From: an uncultured Elusimicrobia bacterium
Lineage (GTDB): Bacteria > Elusimicrobiota > Elusimicrobia > Elusimicrobiales > UBA9959
Assembly: GCA_903917735.1 (NCBI GenBank)
Contig: CAIXBR010000099.1
Span: 1 to 32,961 of the forward strand
Direction: 5' to 3'
DNA: 32,961 nt
Shown: positions 6,916 through 14,761 of the stretch, in pieces
Numbering within the stretch: position 1 is the first letter of the stretch
How the letters are laid out: every line of letters begins with the position of its first letter
Notes under the pieces: model-generated
The model's input: the letters and a program-made list of their open reading frames with translations, nothing else
Told to the model about the DNA's origin: nothing
Databases searched by the model: none
Made by a program: the position numbers and the translations under genes

Positions 6916-7773
6916 ATGACTAACTCCAGGACATTCGGCGACGTTTTGGCCAGGATCAGGAAAGAGCAGGGCTTTCCCAGCGCGCATCAATTCTTTAAGG
7001 GCGTGGGCGGCAGCAAAAGTCTGGGGCTCGGTTTTATGAGCTACTGGGACATGGAGCGCGGCAAAAAATTACCCAGGAGCTGGCGCCTTAAGGCGATCAT
7101 GGCTTCCCTGGGCATCGGGGAGCATTCCTCTGAGGCCAGGGAACTTGTCCGGGCCTATTTCGAGGCGCTTTCGGGTTCGGGAGAGCTGCTAAATGTGCTG
7201 TCGGCTCCGGCCTCCGGAGCGGACCTTCCCAGCAGGGAGTTGGCCGAGGCGGCTACCCATAGGGCGCTGGCGCAACTGGGCGTCAACCTGACGCTGGACC
7301 AGTGGAAGCTGTACACCCGTGACCTGGTGACGCACTTCTGCCACAGTTTCCTGTCGAACACTTCGGGGTGGGTTACGGTCGGTGAAGTGGCGGCCGCTAC
7401 CAGATTCAAGCCGGCAGAGGTAAAGAAAGCGCTTAAGGCGCTGGCGGCCGGCAAGCTGATAGAATTTTCCAAAGATAAAGCCCGCGGCCTATTCGAGGGG
7501 AAAGTAATACAACTGCTGCCCCTGACCCCGGAGACGTCGCCGGTAAGGACCGCGCTGCGCAAGAACTGGGATACCTGGCTGGAAACTTCCAAGCGGGTAG
7601 CTTGTAAAAGGCGGACCATCCGTATGACCAGGGAAAACCTGGGCCTGTATCGCCAGCACCTGGAAAAGGCCGTAAACCTGGCCGAGATCTATGCCAACGC
7701 CGCGGCGGACCGGAAGGACTCCTCCATTTATTTCATCGACGCCAGTATCTTCAAGGTTCTCCCCAGGGATTGA
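6916..7773 (+). CDS. Transcriptional regulator 2, paralogue of regulator 1
   Basis: The 285-residue protein is collinear with regulator 1 over its whole length. Long stretches are nearly unchanged in the helix-turn-helix (for example FMSYWDMERGKKLP and SWRLKAIMA) and at the C-terminus (YFIDASIFKVLPRD). The most diverged parts are the linker at about 85-105 and the winged-helix region around 150-195. The upstream 80 bases are also duplicated, including inverted repeat, -10 and start context, so the duplication unit contained promoter plus gene. Divergence in the second domain suggests a different signal or partner with shared DNA targets; this is inference. The gene ends 26 bases from the convergent gsk gene with no obvious terminator between. 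Confidence 0.75.
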   Translation: MTNSRTFGDVLARIRKEQGFPSAHQFFKGVGGSKSLGLGFMSYWDMERGKKLPRSWRLKAIMASLGIGEHSSEARELVRAYFEALSGSGELLNVLSAPASGADLPSRELAEAATHRALAQLGVNLTLDQWKLYTRDLVTHFCHSFLSNTSGWVTVGEVAAATRFKPAEVKKALKALAAGKLIEFSKDKARGLFEGKVIQLLPLTPETSPVRTALRKNWDTWLETSKRVACKRRTIRMTRENLGLYRQHLEKAVNLAEIYANAAADRKDSSIYFIDASIFKVLPRD

Positions 7774-7799
7774 TGGTTGACCGGGTGAGAGGCGGAGTT

Positions 7800-9098
7800 C
7801 TAGGCGTCCCAGTACGCTTCCTGCAGGCTGTCCTCTCTTTCCGGCAGGGCGCGCATCAGGCGCGGCGAGTTCTGCGCCAGCACTTCGAAGCTGACGCGGT
7901 TGGCGTATTTGGAGATCTGGGACAGCGACGAATAGCTTAAGGAATTTACCAGGTTTTTGGGGGAGTTCGGTACTTTGGCCTGGTGATATTTTCTGGCCCC
8001 GAGGTCGTGTAACAGCGCCGCCAGGGCGCCGTCGCCGGCGCCGTTGGTGTTCTTTATTATCATCGGGCCGCCCAGGAAAGGGTTGATGTGGGTGTAGATC
8101 TTCACCGGCTTAGCGCAGTCTTCCTTCCTCATCGGGCGGCTGAATTCATACATATTATAATCGGCAATGGACTTGGTGTGCAGCTTGTAGGTGGTGCGCC
8201 GGGCGAACTGTTCGTCCACGTAACCCGCCAGGTAAAGCCCGTGCGCGCCCACGGTCAGCAGCACAAGGTCGGCCAGTTCCAGCGTGTTCTCGGCGGCCAG
8301 CAGCGGGTCGTTCAGGCCGGTAAGGGCCAGGGCTTCCTGGTCGTTCATGGCCACGCAGGTGACATACTTCTTTATGAATTCGCGGAAGAACTCCCTTTTG
8401 GACTCTATCAGAAAGCCCGTCCCCAGTGTCATCACCACCGGGACCTTTGCTTTCAGGGCTATCTCGCAGGCTTTTACCGTGGAGGCGAAGATGGGGTCTT
8501 TTTCGTCTCGCAGTATATAGGCTGAAATAAGCAGGGCCGAGGCTTTTTCTATCACGTCTTCCGGTATGAATTCCGGGGTCAGGTCGTTCATGCAGCCTTT
8601 GCTGATGCCGAAGGTCCGTTCCCCGTCGGGGGTGACGAAGCACATGGCGCGGCCCATCGGGTTGTCGGAGGGCTGCAGATAGGAAAGGTCCACCTTGGCG
8701 CTGGTGTTGCGGATGTACTTGAAGGCGTAATCGCCCACCGTTATGTTCCTGGTTATGGCGCCCAGCGCCACGGAGCGCTCGTCGGACAGCACGGAGTAGT
8801 TGTTCAGGGTGTTCCCTACCGAACCGCCGGCGTATTCGCCCAGTATCTTACCTTGCGCCTTTAATTCCCAGTAGATGGTCTCGGCGTCCTTGTCGTCCAG
8901 TATCTGCGACTCGCCTTTTTTGAGACCGTACTGCTGCAGGAATTCCTGCCCTACGCTGCATTCGATGTCCACCAGCAGCTGGTCTATGCCGGCCAGGTAG
9001 AACGGCTCGGTCTGCAGAAAATGGGGGTCGGCGCTCTCGCGGCCTTTCTCGGTGACGGGGAAATAATGCTTATTTTTTCTCTTGCCGGGAAATTTCAT
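7800..9098 (-). CDS. gsk: Inosine/guanosine kinase (PfkB/ribokinase family)
   Basis: The 432-residue protein resembles E. coli Gsk from end to end and has nearly the same length (434). It starts MKFPGKRKNKHYFPV, has the Gsk-type AGGSVGNTLNNYSVL, the NTNGAGDGA anion-hole and catalytic-base motif of PfkB kinases, and ends LPEREDSLQEAYWDA. The enzyme phosphorylates inosine and guanosine to IMP and GMP with ATP in cytoplasmic purine salvage. I use ATG 9098 because it matches the family start and has AAGGT just upstream; longer in-frame starts have no family support. It is alone on the minus strand between regulator 2 (convergent) and the rhodanese gene (divergent). The similarity was judged from memory of the family, not by alignment. 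Confidence 0.93.
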   Translation of the reverse strand: MKFPGKRKNKHYFPVTEKGRESADPHFLQTEPFYLAGIDQLLVDIECSVGQEFLQQYGLKKGESQILDDKDAETIYWELKAQGKILGEYAGGSVGNTLNNYSVLSDERSVALGAITRNITVGDYAFKYIRNTSAKVDLSYLQPSDNPMGRAMCFVTPDGERTFGISKGCMNDLTPEFIPEDVIEKASALLISAYILRDEKDPIFASTVKACEIALKAKVPVVMTLGTGFLIESKREFFREFIKKYVTCVAMNDQEALALTGLNDPLLAAENTLELADLVLLTVGAHGLYLAGYVDEQFARRTTYKLHTKSIADYNMYEFSRPMRKEDCAKPVKIYTHINPFLGGPMIIKNTNGAGDGALAALLHDLGARKYHQAKVPNSPKNLVNSLSYSSLSQISKYANRVSFEVLAQNSPRLMRALPEREDSLQEAYWDA

Positions 9099-9149
9099 GG
9101 TAACCTTAAATATTGGTGCGGATGATCCGGTTTGCGGGCCGGACAATAT

Positions 9150-9210
9150 GTCTATGATACAATACTTGGGTATGCCCCGTATAAGGCGGGGGGCCGTGCG
9201 GCGGCCCTGT
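9150..9210 (+). promoter_or_regulatory. Possible leader with hairpins before the rhodanese gene
   Basis: After an AT-rich -10-like stretch (TATGATACAAT near 9153) come CCCCG-7 nt-CGGGG (9175-9191) and GGGCCG-tgcgg-CGGCCC (9191-9207), the second followed by TGTTTT. The two could compete if the first pairs one register over. It may be an attenuator or merely the 3' end of a lost transcript; the evidence is weak. Confidence 0.25.
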
Positions 9211-9291
9211 TTTGAAACTTTTTTGGCTATGCAGCATCTAATTTGCAAAAGCACTGTTTTTAACGCTTTGACTTTTTGACTGGAGGAATAA

Positions 9292-9804
9292 ATGGAAGAG
9301 GTTATATTGGACGTCAGGGAGCAGGACGAGTTCGCGGCGGAGCATATACCCGGGTCTATCTGGGTGCCGCTTTCCCAGTTCGCCCACACCGCCCCGGGGG
9401 TCCTGCAGTCGTTCGTGGGCAAAAAGGTCATTATCATGTGCCGTAGCGGCAACAGGGCGAAGCTGGCCCTTGCGCAGATCTCGCAGCTGGGTTTTGGCGG
9501 GCAGCTTTCGGCTGAGGTTTATGCGGGCGGCATACTGGAATGGGCCAGGCAGGGCAAGCCGGTAGTAGTCGGCGGGGCCGCGCGCCTGCCGATAATGCGC
9601 CAGGTCCAGATTACGGCCGGCTCGGGAGTGCTGTTGTCGGTGCTGCTCGGCTTCGGCGTGGACCAGCGCATAGGCTGGGTGGCCGCCTTCATAGGGGCCG
9701 GGCTAATTTTCGCCGGCATAACAGGTTTCTGCGGCATGGCGAAGCTGCTGGCGCTGATGCCCTGGAATAAAAACAATCCGGCGCAGGATTCCCGCTGCGG
9801 TTAG
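9292..9804 (+). CDS. Membrane-anchored rhodanese (YgaP-like, rhodanese plus DUF2892)
   Basis: The 170-residue protein joins a rhodanese domain (about 1-95) to a two-helix membrane segment (about 108-150). The active-site loop is CRSGNRAK, with the catalytic cysteine that accepts sulfane sulfur from thiosulfate or polysulfide. The hydrophobic part, with ITGFCGMAKLL near its end, matches the DUF2892 tail of E. coli YgaP. It should carry persulfide on the cytoplasmic face of the inner membrane, in sulfur transfer or detoxification. GGAGG lies five bases before the ATG. The neighbours do not point to a dedicated sulfur pathway. Confidence 0.88.
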   Translation: MEEVILDVREQDEFAAEHIPGSIWVPLSQFAHTAPGVLQSFVGKKVIIMCRSGNRAKLALAQISQLGFGGQLSAEVYAGGILEWARQGKPVVVGGAARLPIMRQVQITAGSGVLLSVLLGFGVDQRIGWVAAFIGAGLIFAGITGFCGMAKLLALMPWNKNNPAQDSRCG

Positions 9805-9868
9805 CGGCAAGCCGTCGACTTTTTGCGATTCAAAAAAGCCGGGCCTTTTATGTTCCTATAATATGGCT

Positions 9869-11221
9869 ATGAGGGCGAATTTCACAATTGACCTTGGCTC
9901 TTTCCGTTCCGAGACGGTTCGTTTCATGGCGTCTTTTTCGGGTTTCCCTGTAAAGGCCGCGCTGAGCCTGCCGGCGCTGCTGGCTAAGACCGGTGTGGCG
10001 GTAAAAGAACTTAAGGCCGCCGGCCCCGGCGGGAAAGAACTGCGCCCTAAAGTCTCGGACGATAAAATATTCACCAAAGCGGCTGATTTTACCCTGACTT
10101 ATTCCCTGAAAATTTCGCTTAAAGAAAGCGTCGGGACCGACAACGAAGCCGAACTACTGTATCCTTTCCTCAACGCTTCGGAGATCTTTCTTGGCTCCGG
10201 CGCGCTGCCCTTCCCTGAAAATCTGCCAGCCCTTGCCGGTTCCCTTCGCGCCGAACTGCGCCTGGCCGGCTTGCCTCCGGGCTGGGGTGTATTCTCAAGC
10301 ATCCCCGAAGGGCGGGTCAGTCCCGGGAGCATAGACTCATTTTTCATCTATTGTTCAAAAAGTCAGGCCCCGCGCTCGTATACTTATAACGGGCTGTCCG
10401 GCAAAACCGAATTCGCCCTGCTGGTGCAGAAAGGCAAAACCATCCCTTACCGCCCGGCCGAGATCTGGAAGTTCACGGACCAGATCATGAGCACGCTTGA
10501 GAAAAGCTTCGGTCCTTATGGCGGCGCCCGGCGGATAAACATACTGATACTACAGCCGCCGGCGCGGTTCGGGAGCATTATGCGTAACGCCACCTTCGCC
10601 ACAGGGGAGAACGTGCTGGGCGGCGTGGCTATATATACGCCTAAATCCCCGGCTTATATAAGGAAAAAGTTCGGGCACGGCAGCTACACTTATCTACTGC
10701 GCGACGGGCTGACCCACGAACTTACCCATTACTATTCCACCACGGCCTGGCAGGGCCGTTTTAAGTCGCTGCTTTTTCCGTCTTCCGCCTGCCCGCCGCT
10801 GCATAAGCGGCTTATAGGCGAAATTATGACCGCTTATTTCCACGAAGGCATTATCCGCTGCCATGCCGGCGGGAAACCGTCCTTCATCTCCGGCAAGATC
10901 ATGCCGCAGTTGGCAGCCTGGAGGGCCGATTCCCGTAAAAAGCCGATCCTTGACCTTTTCCTGCTGGACCAGTGGCTGCGCTCGAAGGGCAGTTCGCTAA
11001 CGGCCGCCGTAACGCGGATGATGAACGAATACGGCCGTCCGCACCGGCCTTACAGGTCCGGGACGTCGCTGCTCCGCGCGGCTGAGGCTTGCTGCGGGGG
11101 CTCACCGCTGCCGTTATACCTGAGCAAAGCTATACTTACGCCGTACATGCCGGATTATGCCGCCGCTCTGAAGGATTTTCCCGGCTGGGATGGCAAGAAT
11201 TTCACTCCGCTTCGCGGTTGA
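9869..11221 (+). CDS. M61-like metallopeptidase (glycyl-aminopeptidase family)
   Basis: The 450-residue protein has an N-terminal beta-rich region (about 1-175) and a C-terminal gluzincin-type domain with the zinc site HELTH (His283, Glu284, His287). A Glu in the following GEIMTAYFHEG region is a candidate third ligand. The layout (N-domain, about 200 residues of linker and fold, HExxH in the middle) agrees with M61 peptidases, but I do not see a PDZ domain at the end, and the similarity is remote. No signal peptide is evident, so cytoplasmic location is likely. I choose ATG 9869: TATAAT at 9857-9862 ends six bases upstream, giving a leaderless mRNA, whereas the ATG at 9863 would lie before the expected transcription start. 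Confidence 0.6.
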   Translation: MRANFTIDLGSFRSETVRFMASFSGFPVKAALSLPALLAKTGVAVKELKAAGPGGKELRPKVSDDKIFTKAADFTLTYSLKISLKESVGTDNEAELLYPFLNASEIFLGSGALPFPENLPALAGSLRAELRLAGLPPGWGVFSSIPEGRVSPGSIDSFFIYCSKSQAPRSYTYNGLSGKTEFALLVQKGKTIPYRPAEIWKFTDQIMSTLEKSFGPYGGARRINILILQPPARFGSIMRNATFATGENVLGGVAIYTPKSPAYIRKKFGHGSYTYLLRDGLTHELTHYYSTTAWQGRFKSLLFPSSACPPLHKRLIGEIMTAYFHEGIIRCHAGGKPSFISGKIMPQLAAWRADSRKKPILDLFLLDQWLRSKGSSLTAAVTRMMNEYGRPHRPYRSGTSLLRAAEACCGGSPLPLYLSKAILTPYMPDYAAALKDFPGWDGKNFTPLRG

Positions 11222-11485
11222 GCCTTGCCGCAGGGGGTTTCCTGGGGTGTTCGCCCGCATTATATTCCTGAATTGAAACTAACTTGGATCTAATGATCTT
11301 GCGCTTTGTACTTTCGCCTGTTATATAATACCTTGGGGGAGAGGACGGGAAGGATATTCCCTGTTCCCGGGAGGATAGAACTTAATGAAGGGCTTGATGG
11401 CGGCGTAGCCGCGGCAATAACTACGTATTTTGTTATTATAGGTTTTTTGCTTGAAGTGGCCGGCTTTCCGGCAACAGAGGTTTAT
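11222..11485 (+). promoter_or_regulatory. Long leader region of the nitroreductase gene
   Basis: TATAAT occurs at 11324-11329, with TTGCGC at 11299-11304 as a poor -35 (19-base spacing). The region after it contains a possible seven-codon leader frame (ATG at about 11384, preceded by GGGAGG, ending at TAG about 11405). No clear riboswitch or terminator fold was found. Confidence 0.3.
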
Positions 11486-12067
11486 ATGGATGTGAAAGAA
11501 GCTATCGAAAAAAGGCGCGCTTACAGGGCTTTCGGGCCCGTGGAGATTAACGACGGGATAATTAAAGAACTGGCTACGGCGGCGCAGCTGACGGCTTCAT
11601 GCTTTAATAACCAGCCGTGGAAATTCGTTTTTGTCAGGTCTAAACAGTCTTTAGCCAAGGTGCATGACTGCCTGAGCAAGGGCAACGAGTGGGTAAAGGG
11701 CGCTTCCGTCATCATAGCTGCCTTTGCCAAAAAAGAGAACGACTGTGTAATCAAAGAGAGGGAATATTATCTTTTCGACCTGGGGATGGCCGTTTCGGCC
11801 ATGCAGCTTAGGGCTACGGAGTTGGGCCTGGTGGCGCACCCGATAGCGGGTTTTGACAACGGAAAAGCCCGTCTCGCCCTGGGGATTCCCGAGGGAAATA
11901 TGGTGCTGGTGCTGATAAACGTCGGCAAAATAACGGAGGACTTAAGCCCGCTTACGCCCCAGCAGGCCGCCATTGAGCCGGTCCGGCCGCCCAGGCTGCC
12001 GCTGGAAAATATTTTCAGTGTGGACGCCTACGACGAAAAACTGGCGGTAAAACCCGCGCGCGGCTAG
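11486..12067 (+). CDS. Nitroreductase-family flavoprotein
   Basis: The 193-residue protein is of the compact FMN-dependent nitroreductase fold. The N-terminal I-E-K-R-R-A-Y-R-A-F motif binds the FMN phosphate. SCFNNQPWKFVFV is the second flavin-contact region, and the helix D-L-G-M-A-V-S-A-M-Q-L-R-A with LGLVAHPIAGFD completes the fold. Members reduce nitroaromatics, quinones or other electrophiles using NAD(P)H; the physiological substrate cannot be told. I start at ATG 11486, with AGAGG six bases upstream, since the family begins right here; the open frame extends 60 codons further upstream without similarity. Confidence 0.88.
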   Translation: MDVKEAIEKRRAYRAFGPVEINDGIIKELATAAQLTASCFNNQPWKFVFVRSKQSLAKVHDCLSKGNEWVKGASVIIAAFAKKENDCVIKEREYYLFDLGMAVSAMQLRATELGLVAHPIAGFDNGKARLALGIPEGNMVLVLINVGKITEDLSPLTPQQAAIEPVRPPRLPLENIFSVDAYDEKLAVKPARG

Positions 12068-12112
12068 AATTTGGCGTTATAGCGGAAGGTTCATTTAAAA
12101 GGAGATCTACCT

Positions 12113-12463
12113 ATGGCTAATGAGGAAGTGGTCCTGAAATCGGGTTTGAAGTATATCGACATAGAGGTTGGCGAGGGTTCCGCCGCCATCAGCGGCAAAG
12201 AAGTGAAGGTGCATTACACCGGCACCTTCCCCGGCGGCAAGAAATTCGACAGCTCCCGCGACCGCAGGGAGCCTTTCGCCTTCAAACTGGGCGCGGGCCA
12301 GGTGATAAAGGGCTGGGACGAGGGCGTGTCCGGCATGAGGATAGGCGGCAAGCGCAAGCTTTTTATCCCCTCTGCCCTGGGTTACGGCAAGCGCGGCGCC
12401 GGCAGCGTTATACCTCCCGACGCGGAGCTGGAGTTCGACGTGGAACTGCTGGGCGTAGAGTAA
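12113..12463 (+). CDS. FKBP-type peptidyl-prolyl cis-trans isomerase
   Basis: The 116-residue product is a single FKBP domain without signal peptide, of the short FKBP12-like class. Diagnostic pieces are [16 protein letters not shown], the [15 protein letters not shown] core that lines the active site, and [28 protein letters not shown] at the end. It catalyses prolyl isomerisation during folding of cytosolic proteins. AAGGAG is seven bases before the ATG, and a strong terminator follows, so it forms a single-gene unit or the end of one with the nitroreductase. Confidence 0.95.
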   Translation: MANEEVVLKSGLKYIDIEVGEGSAAISGKEVKVHYTGTFPGGKKFDSSRDRREPFAFKLGAGQVIKGWDEGVSGMRIGGKRKLFIPSALGYGKRGAGSVIPPDAELEFDVELLGVE

Positions 12464-12503
12464 AATGCGCCGCCGGGAGTTCCGGCATTAAATTGCAGCG
12501 AGC

Positions 12504-12539
12504 ATGGCAGCCGGCCGTCAGGGCCGGTTGCCATTTTTG
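12504..12539 (+). terminator. Rho-independent terminator after FKBP
   Basis: A 13-pair stem (one G-U) between ATGGCAGCCGGCC (12504-12516) and GGCCGGTTGCCAT (12522-12534), with a five-base loop GTCAG, runs into a T tract at 12534-12538. Confidence 0.9.
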
Positions 12540-12552
12540 TTATCATTGTTGT

Positions 12553-13176
12553 ATGGCCCTCCCGGAATTCCGCTTCTTGTTCGGCGCCCTTTCCATAGTA
12601 ATGATGCTGTGCTCCCGCGCCGGGTATTTCGCCGGGATACTGCGCGGCAAAACCCATCCCCACGTTTTCTCGTGGATAATCTGGGGCACTATTTCCAGCA
12701 TAGGCTTCGCGGCGCAGGTGGCCGAAGGCGCGGGCCCGGGCTCCTGGGCCAGGGGCTTTGGCTCCGCCACTTGCTTCGTGCTTGTAGGCATAAGCTTTTT
12801 CAAAGGTGAAAAGGACATAAGGCGCGGCGACTGGCTGACGCTGGCCGTGGCGCTGTCGGCCATCCCGCTCTGGGCGATCACCAAAACTCCGTTCTGGTCG
12901 GTGCTGATAGTTTGCTTAATCGACACCATAGGCTACCTGCCTACCCTGCGCAAATCCTGGCTTAAGCCGCAGGAGGAGCAGCGGATCAGCTATCTCTTCT
13001 CCTGCCTTGGAGCGGCGTTCTCGCTGGCGGCGATAAAACAATACACGCCTTCCACCTGGCTTTACCCCCTGGTGCTGACCTTTACCAACGGGTCCATGTG
13101 GCTGTTCCTTGGAGCGCGCCGCCGGGCGCTGCTGGCGCCCGCTTTCCGATCTGACTGCAAAAGCGCTTCATTTTGA
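12553..13176 (+). CDS. Conserved multi-pass inner-membrane protein
   Basis: The 207-residue protein is mostly hydrophobic, with about six or seven predicted membrane segments. It carries the pattern RAGYFAGILRGKTHPHVFSWIIWG, then a conserved acidic-basic loop (GEKDIRRGDWLTL), DTIGYLPTLRKSW, and a last segment followed by an Arg-rich tail. Proteins of this pattern are widespread and uncharacterised; the internal similarity of the two TLRKSW/ILRGK loops hints at a duplicated SWEET/PQ-loop-like fold, which is a guess. The ATG 12553 lies six bases after TATCAT (12541-12546), so the mRNA is probably leaderless, starting right behind the FKBP terminator. A start further upstream would fall inside that terminator. 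Confidence 0.7.
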   Translation: MALPEFRFLFGALSIVMMLCSRAGYFAGILRGKTHPHVFSWIIWGTISSIGFAAQVAEGAGPGSWARGFGSATCFVLVGISFFKGEKDIRRGDWLTLAVALSAIPLWAITKTPFWSVLIVCLIDTIGYLPTLRKSWLKPQEEQRISYLFSCLGAAFSLAAIKQYTPSTWLYPLVLTFTNGSMWLFLGARRRALLAPAFRSDCKSASF

Positions 13177-13190
13177 GTAAAATACTTACT

Positions 13191-13826
13191 ATGCTTATCG
13201 AACTCAATTCCGTGGAAGCCCGCGTGCTGGGGTCGCTGGTGGAGAAATCTCTGACCACGCGCGAAATTTATCCCCTTACTTTCAATTCCCTGCTCAACGC
13301 CTGCAACCAGAAAACCAGCCGCGAGCCCGTAATGACCCTGGACACGGACTCCTTGGGTAAAGCCGTGCAGACGCTCATAGAAAAAGGCCTAGTGGAGCGC
13401 CTGCAGTCCCCGGGCGACCGCGTCCCCAAATTCCGGCACGACATGCACAAGCTGCTGAACAGCGACGCCCCCAAGCTGATAGGCGCCATAACTGTACTGC
13501 TGCTGCGCGGCCCCCAGACTCCCGGAGAGATAAAAGGCCGCACCGAGCGCCTCTGCGAATTTTCCGGCACTGCCGAAGTAGAGGGGCTTTTACAGGAGCT
13601 GTGCGCCAGGGCGGAGGACCCGCTGGTGGCGCGCCAGCCGCGGCAGCCGGGCCAAAAGGAAGTCCGCTATTACCATCTCTTCTCCGGCGCGGCCGCCGCG
13701 GCCCCTGCCGAAACGGCCGCGGCGCTTCCCGTACAGCCGGACCGGTTGGACCAGCTGGAAAAAAGAGTTGAGACCCTTGAGGCCTGGATCAGCGCTCATG
13801 TTGACCATCACCCGAAAACCGAGTAA
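13191..13826 (+). CDS. YceH-family protein (DUF480)
   Basis: The 211-residue protein matches YceH: two winged-helix domains followed by a short coiled tail. Visible marks are L-N-S-V-E-A-R-V-L-G-S-L-V-E-K-S-L-T-T, YPLTFNSLLNACNQKTSREP, and a second-domain start at about 105 (LLLRGPQTPGEIKGRTERL). The C-terminal QLEKRVETLEAWI is a coiled coil found in many homologues. Its role is unknown; DNA binding is assumed from the fold. TAAAAT at 13178-13183, seven bases before the ATG, suggests a leaderless mRNA, and the promoter lies in the 14 bases after the upstream stop codon. Confidence 0.88.
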   Translation: MLIELNSVEARVLGSLVEKSLTTREIYPLTFNSLLNACNQKTSREPVMTLDTDSLGKAVQTLIEKGLVERLQSPGDRVPKFRHDMHKLLNSDAPKLIGAITVLLLRGPQTPGEIKGRTERLCEFSGTAEVEGLLQELCARAEDPLVARQPRQPGQKEVRYYHLFSGAAAAAPAETAAALPVQPDRLDQLEKRVETLEAWISAHVDHHPKTE

Positions 13827-13867
13827 AAGACGGGCTTTGCCGGGCTTATTTATAAAGATATTTTGAC

Positions 13868-13873
13868 TATAAT
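13868..13873 (+). promoter_or_regulatory. -10 element before the DUF2225 gene
   Basis: TATAAT at 13868-13873 predicts a start near 13880 and an 18-base leader with AGGA at 13882-13885. No good -35 is seen. Confidence 0.4.
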
Positions 13874-13897
13874 GAGATTTCAGGACGCGTGCCAATT

Positions 13898-14662
13898 ATG
13901 AAACGACTTGCTTTGATCTGCGGACTTATCTTCGCTGCCGCTGCCGCGGCCTGTGCGGCCAAATATGTTGAGAGGGAATTCACCTGCCCGGTCTGCGGGG
14001 ATTCTTTTTACGCCAAACTGGACACGGGCGAAGTTCCGCACGATATGCGCCTGGACCTAAAACCGCTGGGAGACGCCCCGGCCCCGTGGCTGCTGCCGGA
14101 TTGCCCGGTCTGCGGTTTTGTGGTCTACAGCATCTCAATGACCAAGGCCGAGCTGGCCAAAAGCAAGACCATCGTGTTCTCCGAAGAATACATAAAAAAC
14201 CAGAAGCGAAGCTCCTATTTCCGCCTCGGCCTGCTTTACGATAAGCTCGGCAAGCCCCCTTTTATGGTCGCCAACGCTTTTCTCCGGGCCTCCTGGCAGG
14301 AGGAGAAGGAGCCGGCCAGACTTAAAGAGGACTTGGAGCTCACCCTGAAGTTCTTTTCCGCCTGCGCCAAGGACGAGAAAAGCGTGGTGGAGGAGAGAGA
14401 GAACTCCCAGCTGCTGATGGGCGAACTGCTGCGCCGGCTGGGCAAATTCGAAGAGGCGTCGGCCCACATGAAAGGGCTGCAGAAGATCAAGGGCTTCCAG
14501 AATAATTTTTTTGGCGACGTTGTGGCATACCAGCTTAATCTTTGCGCCCAGAAGGACGCCTCCGTTTACGAGATGGAGGACGTGCGCAGTTCCAAAAAAC
14601 CCCTGCTGGACCAGCTGCGGTGGCAGTTCAAGAAGCTGATGCGGAAGTATAAGAAACAGTAG
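13898..14662 (+). CDS. DUF2225-family protein with hydrophobic N-terminus
   Basis: The 254-residue protein has a hydrophobic leader (MKRLALICGLIFAAAAAACAA), then two CPVCG knuckles about 40 residues apart, which would form one zinc ribbon, and a helical region with TPR-like character (about 110-230). The paired CPVCG and FCPVCGF-type pattern is that of DUF2225, a family of unknown function. The leader, ending in A-A-C, could be a signal peptide or weak lipobox, which would put the protein outside the cytoplasm; this is unusual for a DUF2225 protein. A GTG nine bases earlier is a poorer start. The gene ends 20 bases before a terminator. Confidence 0.72.
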   Translation: MKRLALICGLIFAAAAAACAAKYVEREFTCPVCGDSFYAKLDTGEVPHDMRLDLKPLGDAPAPWLLPDCPVCGFVVYSISMTKAELAKSKTIVFSEEYIKNQKRSSYFRLGLLYDKLGKPPFMVANAFLRASWQEEKEPARLKEDLELTLKFFSACAKDEKSVVEERENSQLLMGELLRRLGKFEEASAHMKGLQKIKGFQNNFFGDVVAYQLNLCAQKDASVYEMEDVRSSKKPLLDQLRWQFKKLMRKYKKQ

Positions 14663-14682
14663 CCCGGCCGCAGAGCCGTACG

Positions 14683-14710
14683 CCGCCGGGTTTCCCCGGC
14701 GGTTTTATTT
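14683..14710 (+). terminator. Rho-independent terminator after DUF2225 gene
   Basis: The perfect stem CCGCCGGG (14683-14690), loop TTTC and CCCGGCGG (14695-14702) is followed by TTTTATTT. Confidence 0.88.
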
Positions 14711-14761
14711 TGGCGGGCGCGGACAGGTAGTGTCCCGCCTTCTTTTTATATAATTAAAATT

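Noticed and set aside
9099..9452. N-terminal extension of the inosine/guanosine kinase
   Set aside because: The family starts at MKFPGKR (9098), there is a ribosome site at that point, and the extension is low-complexity non-homologous sequence.
9840..9856. AAAAAAGCC...GGCCTTTT as a terminator after the rhodanese gene
   Set aside because: On pairing base by base only five or six pairs form around mismatches; not convincing.
12955..12968. GGCTTAAGCC palindrome resembling the regulator inverted repeat
   Set aside because: It is inside a coding region, lacks the three-base centre and the GCGGCGG box 20 bases away, so it is probably chance.
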